Assembly: GCA_015499985.1 (NCBI GenBank)
Contig: JAAAUF010000431.1
Span: forward strand, 1 to 30,215
DNA from: Haplosporangium gracile
Lineage: Eukaryota > Mortierellomycota > Mortierellomycetes > Mortierellales > Mortierellaceae
Direction of reading: 5' to 3'
Length of the DNA: 30,215 bases
The stretch's first letter is position 1. Every line of letters begins with the position of its first letter. The position numbers were made by a program, and so were the translations under genes. Below the pieces are notes generated by a model. It did not search any database. It saw only the letters and a program-made list of their open reading frames with translations, and was not told where the DNA came from. Of this stretch, positions 21,838-30,215 are shown in pieces.

Positions 21838-22155
21838 TTACGGTTTGGCCGGCAAAACGTCCATACTGTTTTTCCACCCGGTGCAACAATCTTTGTTCCT
21901 TTCGCCCCTTTGTTGCCTTGCTCGTTGATTTGATTTGCAGCAAGGCACAACAAGTAACGGGACTAACCAACGAAAGTACTTGAAGAGAGTCTTGAAGTCC
22001 ATCAGCAACTCCAGGTTGGAAGAGAGATTATCGAAATATCCCCAGTGGACGTTCAGAAAAATATAGGCGCCATACTCAAGCCTAGCCAGGCCAGTCAGTA
22101 AGTACAAGAAGGTATCACCTCTCTTCTTTTTCTTAAATTTTTCCGCATGGGCCAT
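21838..22155 (-). CDS. Short hypothetical reading frame, possible exon or gene remnant
   Basis: ATG at 22155 opens a 105-residue frame. Its middle (GLARLEYGAYIFLNVHWGYF and a following stretch rich in Leu/Phe/Asp) reads like folded protein. The codons near 22010-21975 (GAC TTC AAG ACT CTC TTC AAG TAC) show the C/G-ending preference of genes in this window. The first residues (KFKKKKRG) and the last third look non-coding. No family is recognised. It could be one exon of an unrecognised gene or a pseudogene fragment. Confidence 0.25.
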   Translation of the reverse strand: MAHAEKFKKKKRGDTFLYLLTGLARLEYGAYIFLNVHWGYFDNLSSNLELLMDFKTLFKYFRWLVPLLVVPCCKSNQRARQQRGERNKDCCTGWKNSMDVLPAKP

Positions 22156-23428
22156 CAAGGCAAGTGTGATTTTTTTTTTTTGTACACTGCATTATTTCAG
22201 GATGAAAAGCAACCCTCCGCAATGAAAAACGAAAGCCCTGGCCACGTATTGCACCCATGGTTCCCCTTTCTCGATGAACGAAAACACATGGTTGTCCCTG
22301 ATTGTTTTCGATGGAGGAAAGGTGTGATGGACGAAGACGAAGAGAGGATTTTGGAGATCGGAAGCCCATCGTCAAGCGAGTTCCCAATCTATGGTATCCA
22401 ATGGATGCTCCAAGACTGTGTAACTTTTCTTCCAATGTTCATTTACCTTCACTCACCTTTGTACGACCGACCGACTAACAGACTTACCCGCTTTTTTTGT
22501 TTCTCCCTCTCTTCCTTGTCTATGGTTGTCTGAGTCAAAGAAGAAAAATAATATCCGGAAGACTGGATGAAATTCTCACCCTTCGTACATGCAAACCTAG
22601 TCTTCGTATTTACAATTAATAAACTAGCCATTCTGAAGCGATTGAAAAAACGGAGGTTAAAGAACAAGAAAATGACCAGCTCGGCTTGACGAGCTTTCAG
22701 CCAATGGAAGCCCACTTAAACTGACTCTGTATTTTTTTTTTGTTTTTCTTTCAAAAAATGATGCCAATGGTTTCTGTTTCGCATCCAGCGAAACGGCGGG
22801 GTCCAGTCGTCGTGATTGAACGAAATCGTGAAAGAAAAAAAATGATAGGAAATGGTGGAAGTCGAGTGAGGAGAAGCGAGAAGGAAGACTGGGGAAGAAG
22901 AGTCTCGCCACGTTGTCTGGTCGAGTGGTTGAATTTTCGACAAAACCAATTTGCCGAACAATTATAACTGGAAAGATATCAAGTTGAATCATGGTTCGTA
23001 CGTTTGTTTTTTCTTGTTCAGGCACGAATCTTTTTATCTTCGATTGGAGTTAACTCAGGGACAAGGAAGGATATGGATTGCCTAGACATTTTTTGGCCGT
23101 TGTCTTTTTTTGTCCAGTATTTTGATGGTCGAGTGAGTGAGCTAATGGGAGAGAAAATAATACGAGTAGTGTGAATGTGTTAGAAGAGGAATGATGCTCT
23201 ATACTCATACATGCAATTGAGCGATCGCCTGGGTCTTTCATTGCCTTCACTTAGGCGTCTCATCACTCCACTTTTTTATCTAGACATCGCATCTTCTTTT
23301 TTTTCCCTCTCTGCTGACATCAGACAGACAAAACATCCAGACCGGTTCAGATCCTTTTTCTTTTCTCTCTCTCTCCAAGATCCAGAAACACTCAGTGCCT
23401 GGTGACAAAAAAAACGAACCATTGATGT

Positions 23429-23452
23429 GGGCCCTCTTTCATGAGAGGGCTC
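23429..23452. repeat. Short hairpin (7 perfect pairs plus wobbles)
   Basis: GCCCTCT (23431-23437) pairs with AGAGGGC (23444-23450). The stem extends outward by G-U and G-C and inward by one U-G pair. No poly-U tract or gene follows to suggest a function. Confidence 0.6.
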
Positions 23453-24586
23453 TGCCCCATTTCGCATCTCCGGCCCTAATTTTTTTTTTCTTCTGACGGT
23501 GACGTGTTTAGTTCGCATTCTGGGAACTTTTTTTTTTTTTTACGCTTAGAAAAATAAAAAGGTATACGTAGTACAATTACAGGGGCAGGGCAGGCGATCA
23601 TAACATTATCAAGTAGTGATTCTCGCGATGACTTTGAAGGTACGCAAATAACCCAACCAGCAAAACGGCCCTCTCATCCTCATTCTCATTCTGCCTCCAC
23701 TTTCGCCCTCAATTGCGCATCTCCTCTGATGAACAGGTTGAACCTTGTCCCTGGAAATTTTAGGCCCTTCCCTTATTCCTTCTCGTCGCCTTGAGAGAGC
23801 TTCGCAAAACCATTTCTACAAACAGGATAAAAGTGCCGTGGTGAATGAATGAACTCTCTCCCCCTCGACAACTAACGTCTTATCTCCATGAAAATTTTGG
23901 GCGGGTATTTTTGTTGAGTACTTGTGTGACAGTATCCCCCTGCTAATCCGTGTGTAAAGGTAATTGCAGGCAAACCATGAGAGGGTTTTCAATAGCCCAA
24001 TTACCTTGAGACAAAACTCTATTATCATCGTTTTTCTTCACACTCGCGTGTGCGCATCCAGTAAGGTAGTGTTCAAACGTCCTCCCCCGAGTCAAGCATT
24101 TTTTTTTCTGTTTTTGTTCGATACCCACAATAAGATTCGGGGTCAAGATGCAATGAGGGCGTAGATGAACCAGTAAGTTTTTGCATAGAATCAAAGAGGC
24201 AGAACAGTCCAACTATCGCTCGTAGCTTGTTTCCTTTTCAAGTTGGGCCCCGACCATCCGGTAGAACCATACCTCCACAACCAATTTCCTCCTTCTCCTC
24301 CTTTATATTAGCTCTCCTCCTCTTTTAGTTCCTCTTTTCGACAAAAGAACAATAGCAGATCAGAATGAGGAAGAAGAAAAGGAATAGGAGCTGATCTCAC
24401 CTTCCTTCTCACCCTTATCATTCCCCTGAGCTATGCTCTTGTTATTTGCTGTTCGATCTCGCAATTTGTTTTTGTTTTTTTTATCCCTTGATCTGAATTT
24501 CCAAAGAGGGATGTTTTCTTGCACAGGGACGACTCTCCAAAAAAAGAAATGGGGCTCCATCACGATCTCGAAATTGAGAGCACACA

Positions 24587-24622
24587 CAAACAAATAAACA
24601 AACAAACAAACAAACAAACAAA
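24587..24622 (+). repeat. (AAAC)n microsatellite
   Basis: About eight near-perfect AAAC/ACAA units in tandem; one early unit has T for C. Confidence 0.9.
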
Positions 24623-26205
24623 CGCACACAAAACAGCGCAATCAGAGAAGGAGGAGGGAGGGAGTAACTTCCGTTACCCGATAACAGCCTATGAAAACGC
24701 TCGTTTTGTTGATTAAGAATAAGTCTATGAAAGAAGGAAAAAATGCCTCAATCTTTGATTTTTTTCCCCTCGTGATCTAAATTACGCGGATTAGAAGGGA
24801 ATAATAGGACCAACACGCAATCCAGATGTCCAGAACCGAATGGATTACTTTGTTGGAGGAAGGAAGCGATTGAGGGAGGGAAGGAGAGGATGGGTAAGAT
24901 GGAGCGATGAAGAGCTAGTTCAAGCAATGTAAACCTTTCGTACAGATTGAGGCAGCAATGGTGAAAAAGGACGGGTGTCTTATGTTGCTTCGCCAGCAAG
25001 CAGATCCAAGTGAATGAATGACAGAGAGGAGATCAAGGCACGAGGTGAGTATTGTTGTTGGTGATGGGCTCGTGCTCGTTATGTTTTTTGTTTTTGTTTT
25101 TCCAACTAAAGCGAACGAAAAACATACGCGCACATACACATGCAGATTGGCGGAGGGAGGAAAGAGAGGGTGATTGTCGGTCTTTGATGCCACATGCATT
25201 CCGCATTGAGAGTCGTGTCAGTGTCCTTGTGGACATGGTTCGAAATAAGAGGAACAAGGGCAAGGAAGCATGGTCCGATATTACACGATGAGGGCATTTT
25301 TTCATCTTCTTTACTCGCTCTATCTACAGTTACCTTTGGAAAAGTCCACGTTTCTTGTGCCTGGAAGTGATTTAAAATGTGTGCACCTGTTTGTACCCAA
25401 CCTTCTTTTTTTCACGCATTTCAGCCGGTCGGATGAAGTCGAGCGATACGAGCGAAGGATTGCGTGCCTTCAGTCTCTCCTGGTCTCTTCTTCTCTCTCT
25501 TCTTTTATCTCTCATTGTGGGAAAAGGTTGTTTTTTGTTGGGAAAAATAAACAATTAGCAGCTGTTCACCGAGACACGGCAACTCGGGATTATCCATCCC
25601 TAATACCCTTTTAAGTGTCTCAGTGGTCATTTAACCTGTTCATTCGATTTTTCTCACATTCCTGATCGCGGTAACCCTCTCCACCCACCAAAAAAAAAGG
25701 AAAAGGGAAAGACAGATTAAAAACAACAGCCCCCATTCCTTTATGTTTCTCTCCTTTCTCTCTTACTCTCTCTCCCCTTACCGACAACTTCGCAAATAGA
25801 AATGACGAGACAGGGACAGGGAGGCTTGGTCATGAAGAGAATGCAGATGTGATATCAAACAAAGAGGAAGAGGGAGACAAGGATGTCCCAACTGACCCGA
25901 TCCATCGTCGACTTTTTGTTTGTTCTATGTACTTCTTTCTCTCTTACACACATCGCACACATACTTGAATCACTTAAATCGTTTGGATCTTTTTGACGGA
26001 AATTCACGTCCATGACTGATACGCGTCCGCGTTCCCTTTGTCTTCCTTTGTTGTCTGTGGATGGAGCAAGTAGACACGTCGGGAGAAAATAAAAGGGCCA
26101 AAAATAAAAAATAGAGAGCACCGAGTTGAAAAAAAAAAATAGCGCATTTTTTTATGTTGCTTTGTCGGTCATCGCGCATCTCTCCCTCGCAAGCAGAAAT
26201 AAACC

Positions 26206-26382
26206 ATGACAAAGATAATACATTTGAGCACTTCAAATTGCAAAGATATCACATCGCTCGTAGATGTAGTGACAATGGTCATTGCTCACGACTTCCTGAA
26301 GCACCAGTACATGTACAAGAAGATCACAACCCCCTTCATCTTCCAGGTCATTTCGCAACACTACTTTTTTTTAACGTTTTGA
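26206..26382 (+). CDS. Short coding-like frame, 58 residues
   Basis: ATG at 26206 in an AAACC context opens a 58-codon frame ending in TGA at 26380-26382. Codons 25-47 are almost all C/G-ending (for example CAC GAC TTC CTG AAG CAC CAG TAC), like real genes here and unlike the A/T-rich surroundings. The peptide includes DVVTMVIAHDFLKHQYMYKK. After codon 47 (CAG) the codon quality collapses into a T-run, so the true exon may stop there at a weak GTCATT donor. No family is recognised. It could be a first exon, a small protein or a relic. Confidence 0.3.
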   Translation: MTKIIHLSTSNCKDITSLVDVVTMVIAHDFLKHQYMYKKITTPFIFQVISQHYFFLTF

Positions 26383-26589
26383 AAATTTTGATGGTATTTT
26401 TTACGTGTTGTTGGCACACGTTCCTTCATCTCAAGAACTGTGAGGAATGACAAAGGCCCTTTCGCCAACCAACAGAATGTCGAGAAAAAACCAAAATAAA
26501 TAAATCGAAATGTAATGTCAAGCCAGGTATGAGTGACAATGCCAGGATTGTCGACCTCCACTTTTTTTTTTACAAGGGTCACTCGACAT

Positions 26590-26745
26590 GATGAAGTTTA
26601 CATACCATTGTGCATAATCTTTCAAACAGCATACATGTACAAGCCTTGATGATGCCTTTTGCTCTTGCGAAAAGATCCGGGCCCATCGACATGATAAAAA
26701 AAATAGAGGACCATGGGCATGAGCCTGAAAAAGGTATTTTTGTTG
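26590..26745 (+). CDS. Second coding-like patch, possible exon or relic
   Basis: A plus-strand frame from about 26593 reads through VQALMMPFALAKRSGPIDMI and on to KKIEDHGHEPEK, then meets a GTATTT donor-like site at about 26735. Like the frame at 26206 it contains TACATGTACAAG. The two patches do not splice in phase by any join I could find. The minus strand of the same piece is also open (MSMGPDLFARAKGII...), so strand is uncertain. Confidence 0.15.
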
Positions 26746-28736
26746 TTTTATAGATGTAGTTTAAGCGATTGGTGTGTGTTTGTCGACGTGCGTTTTTCAA
26801 CCATTCCCTGGGTTTGTGGGAGCTTTATTTGCTTTTCCATTTACACAAGTGAGAGAAAGTGAGAGAAAAGATGTGGAGGCGAGGTATTGGGAAAGAGCAG
26901 AGAATGGGAGGGCAGAGACAAGAGGCTTCGCTTAAACTGCTTTCATACCCTCCTATCTGCATGTAAGGGCATCACAAAAAAAAGGTGCTTCTTGCAATGG
27001 TCTTTTTTTGTTAAAGAAAATGAACAGGACGAGGTGGGGCTAAAAGGTGAGGAATTGCATGCTTTCTGCAAGTCCAACAGGTACAGGGACCTCTCCTCCA
27101 CAGAAGAAAACGCTGCAGAAAAACTCCTCCCTCTTCCAACAGAAAATGAATGAAAAGAAGAAACTGCAAAGCAGTAGAAGTATTCGTCTCCTATCTCTTC
27201 TTTCTCACGATGATTAATCCATTGCCATATGGCTTTCCTTCAATTTCTCAGCAAAAGGCGCAAATAATGCTGCGCGGATAACTTCTGCGCAAACAAAAAA
27301 AAAAAAAAAAAAGAAAAGAAAATGTTGGCTTCGTTGGCTGGCTAATCTGATAGCAAACGACTTCTCTCTCTTACTCCATCCTCTCCAATGCGGACTTTTC
27401 TTTCACTTTCTTTTTCTCTTTGCACTACTACTATACTAGTATTGCTTTCACTTTTTTCTTGTTCAGTCTAAGAACTGCTTGCAATTGGACACCCTTCTAC
27501 CCCTCCCCCTCCGGACGAATTGCGAATTTGCACAATCCATTACACATTACATACACAGCATTTCGCTTGCGTGCGAGGATTCATCCCCTCTGTCGCGGAC
27601 ATTCAAAGGCACCCCTCCTTTTTACGGAAAGAAAATAGGGCCACTAAACTTGTAGTTCCTATGTCTAGGATCTTCCTTAGCCCCTTGTCATTGGTCCGAG
27701 TACACAAAGAGAACAACCATGATGACAAAATCGATCTCTTTTGTTTTGTGATATAATGACGACCACCAATAATATTTTATTGTGAAAGGAAGGATGAGGG
27801 AGAGGAACTGGATGGAGTTGAAGGGATCAGATGGAGGAGAAGAAGCTACATGCGATACGTAGTTATCGATGCAGGGCAAGGAGTTGATGCTTGGTGACTG
27901 TAGTACGTAAGGAGAGGAATGGGTGTAGGTATGAGGGCATTTTTTTTACTACCACCCCTTTTTTACCATTTGACCTGATGCAAGGTATATTTCCGGAGTG
28001 AGGAGATAACAAGGGGGCGGGAAAAGGCGAGCGAGCGACCTGTGTTTTTTTTATTGTGTTCTGTCATTACACTCCTGACTCTGGACTTCAAAAGAGGGAC
28101 AGAGAGAAGCAATTAAGAAGAAGTGAATGACAGGAGGACTGACACAACTGATCATGCATGGTATGGCATGGACATGCGAGAAGAATATCTTTTCTAGGGC
28201 AATTCCAACCAGAAAGAGCGACCATGGGTTCTGTCTTCGGCTTGACCTGACAAAGAAAAACCAAAAAAAATTGAGGGTGCCTTTTGACCAAACAATCGGC
28301 TCCCACGCGAAAGTGAGAGAAACGACTAGATTGTTCAGTGTCGTACAAGTACAAACAAACAATGAGAACACAGAAAACGCGGCATGTTGTCCGGGTGCGT
28401 TGACAAGCAACAAAAAAAAATGAGACTAGACTTTCTGAACGTCCATATGCCGTGGTTTTCCACATTGGTCGAAAAATGTTTATTAAGGTACACACGACAC
28501 AGGTACACAGTTACCCAGTTCTATGATCCCATGACGAGAGAAGGAAGGAAGTTAAGGAACGTTAAAGCAGGATGAAACTGGAGGGAAACAAGGGTAAAAG
28601 AAAATAGGATAAAAAACATTCGCCCATACCGAGGGATTTATCTTCCATGGAGCAGCAATATAGTGGAGAAAGAGAGAGTATGAGTGAATGAGCGAGACAG
28701 AGTAAGTATGAGTGTAAGAGAGTGGATTGACAATGG

Positions 28737-28765
28737 TATCAATGCTCAATGTCTATTCATTGATA
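28737..28765. repeat. 8-bp perfect inverted repeat
   Basis: TATCAATG (28737-28744) and CATTGATA (28758-28765) flank a 13-base spacer. Nothing nearby indicates function. Confidence 0.6.
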
Positions 28766-29158
28766 ATGAGAGAATAAATATTTATCAGTGGTAAAAATGG
28801 ATAAATTGAACACAATTGCTAGAATGACGTGGTAGTGGTGCTGGTTCCTGGACCAAGAAGAAGGGAAGGATAAAAAAAAACGTGGTAGCTGTAATGGCTG
28901 ATGAGCGATTTAATTTTCTCTGTGCGCTGATAGGCTGTGTTTCTTCGCAGCTGATAAACCGGCCAAAATGTAGCTGGTCCTTTCGTCATCCATTTTGTGG
29001 AGGGTACATTCTGAACATAACTGCGAACAGTGAGAGCACGCAAGGCTGGCCACATACACCCTGATCAGTCTGCTTGTTTGCCCCCGTACTTGTCTTTGTT
29101 TCTCGCAACTGTGCTCCTGCATTCGCTGAATTGCAAGGAGCATGGCAGTAAGATGTAT

Positions 29159-29234
29159 AAATCCCCCCTCGCTCTTCATTATTTCTCGCAGGTGTGTGGA
29201 AGAAAGAAGCAGGGGTGAATGAAGAGCGGGATTT
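29159..29234. repeat. Long imperfect inverted repeat (hairpin of about 17 pairs)
   Basis: CGCTCTTCATT (29170-29180) is the exact reverse complement of AATGAAGAGCG (29218-29228). The stem extends by a U-G and a C-G pair, then, after a 5-C bulge, by AAAT/ATTT (29159-29162 with 29231-29234). The loop is 37 bases. A TATAAA-like sequence (about 29155-29161) overlaps the left foot. It is the largest foldback in the desert. Confidence 0.7.
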
Positions 29235-29527
29235 GTAAAGGAAAAAACGTATTTACCCTGCAAGCGAGGAGATTAGATGATGTCCGACCTCTTCAAATGA
29301 ATGATCTTCCGAATTTTAACGCATGTACGGTTTTTTCTGAATGAGATAGTCAATGGCATACACAATTTTCCAGCGAGAGCGACCGAGAGTGAGTGAGAAA
29401 AGAAAGAAAAGACAGATCAGGCACCCGAACAAGTGATGTGAGTGGTCGAGTCGAACGAGAAGAAAAAAAGTGTGGTGTGGTGGTTGAGACATGACCAGAC
29501 ACAATGGGTTTCGAGGGTAGCTGCTTT

Positions 29528-29549
29528 AGACTACTATACACTGTAGTCT
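29528..29549. repeat. 7-bp perfect inverted repeat
   Basis: AGACTAC (29528-29534) and GTAGTCT (29543-29549) around an 8-base loop. Confidence 0.5.
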
Positions 29550-29919
29550 TATTCCTCCACCCGCGGCCCATTGTTGTCTGTTACTCTTGTTCCCCTGTCT
29601 GATCTGTTGTATTCTGTGAGTCCGTTCTTTCTTTTACAAAGGTGAAATGAATGGAGAATCAAATGTCCGCTATTACTTGTATTCAGTGATGGTATCTCAC
29701 TATATTTAATTCAATTGGAAAAAAGAAAAAAAATGACGAATGGCAACAGAAGAGAGAGAGAAAAAATTCATTTTTCCGTGGACGGTTGATCGCCTTTGAG
29801 AGCTGAGCACTTTTTTTTTTTTTCCTTCATGTTCTCTTCTCATACACAACTTTCTCATTAGGGTCTAGATAACCAGAGATATGTGATTCTATTGTTATCC
29901 TGGAACGATTGAATTGATT

Positions 29920-30215
29920 ATCCTTTTTTTCTTCTTCAGGGTGCCTCATTCACACACCATACACTGTGTACCCTTTGACATATACCCTTTTTTTTTTTTT
30001 TCTTTTTTTTTTCTCGATCCCTTTAAAAGGGGTTCCATCCCCCACCTTTTATTTTCTTTTTCATCATCATCATCTTTCCTCTCGCTTCCTCCGTCTCTTC
30101 CTCTGAATTGTTCATTATTTATTTGATGTTCAAGTCTTCTCCCTCCTTCTCTCTCTCTCATTAATTTTCTCTTCCTTTCCTCTCCACTCCACCTAATTCC
30201 TCACTTTCACCAACA
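29920..30215 (+). promoter_or_regulatory. CT-rich leader of a probable plus-strand gene beyond the window
   Basis: The last ~300 bases are strongly pyrimidine-rich on the plus strand and end with CACTTTCACCAACA. This matches the composition directly upstream of the HAD, Rheb, GAPDH and Serinc start codons here. I infer a start codon shortly to the right of the window. Confidence 0.45.

Larger units (their letters stand above)
21625..30215. other. 8.6 kb gene desert on the right side
   Basis: Apart from the Serinc 3' UTR, no gene with a recognisable domain was found on either strand. The sequence is full of poly-T/poly-A tracts and CT- or GA-rich stretches, with a tetranucleotide microsatellite, several perfect short inverted repeats and a few short coding-like islands, listed separately. 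The last ~300 bases look like the leader of a gene outside the window. Possible contents are regulatory DNA, long non-coding RNA, or decayed gene remnants. Confidence 0.5.

Noticed and set aside
22220..22533. Plus-strand frame with an acidic stretch (VMDEDEERILEIG)
   Set aside because: There is no convincing start, splice or codon bias, and the end runs into T-rich non-coding sequence. It is kept only as part of the desert.
24587..24622. Regular repeats considered as a CRISPR-like array
   Set aside because: It is a simple AAAC microsatellite without spacers, in a eukaryotic sequence.
25205..25255. Possible tRNA T-arm around GGTTCGAAATA
   Set aside because: The flanking bases do not pair as a T-stem, and no matching D-arm, anticodon arm or acceptor stem could be formed.
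26887..27153. 88-codon plus-strand frame in the desert
   Set aside because: Codon use matches the A-rich surroundings, the frame contains poly-A/T runs and no family pattern is visible.

Overview
The window looks like nuclear DNA of an early-diverging filamentous fungus, most likely Mortierellomycotina (Mortierella/Linnemannia type). This is an inference from four things: intron-rich genes with small GT-AG introns, CT-rich leaders just before start codons, the mix of housekeeping genes, and a eukaryotic TnpB-like (Fanzor) protein ending in the tail style I associate with this group. No bacterial operon, CRISPR array, tRNA or rRNA was found.

Layout. (1) 63-524, plus strand: the last exon of a Fanzor-type RNA-guided nuclease gene, cut off by the left edge. 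It keeps the zinc ribbon and the RuvC-III aspartate. About 50 bases past its stop lies a strong wobble-paired hairpin (572-644), followed by smaller palindromes; this is the expected place for a Fanzor guide RNA and the element's right end. (2) 1158-2252, plus: an HAD-superfamily hydrolase of the ACAD10/epoxide-hydrolase-N type, three exons. (3) 3784-2334, minus: an RS-rich protein with a conserved-looking lysine-rich C-terminal exon, convergent with (2); the two share a palindromic two-way poly(A) signal. (4) 4301-6576, plus: Rheb GTPase, four exons, head-to-head with (3). (5) 7279-9093, plus: GAPDH, four exons. (6) 12204-9649, minus: a cytosolic beta-rich DUF4097/adhesin-like protein, two exons around a 1.18 kb intron. 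(7) about 19039-15406, minus: an Ase1/PRC1/MAP65 microtubule bundler, eleven predicted exons with one unresolved junction. (8) 19627-21624, plus: a Serinc/Tms1 membrane protein, six exons, divergent from (7). (9) 21625-30215: an 8.6 kb gene desert with many homopolymer tracts, several hairpins and a few short coding-like islands. It ends in a CT-rich stretch that resembles the leader of another plus-strand gene just outside the window.

The genes do not form a pathway. Rheb (TORC1 control), GAPDH (glycolysis), Ase1 (spindle midzone) and Serinc (membrane lipid) are ordinary chromosomal genes. The mobile, unusual part is the Fanzor fragment at the left edge with its structured 3' flank. The second area worth attention is the large desert on the right.
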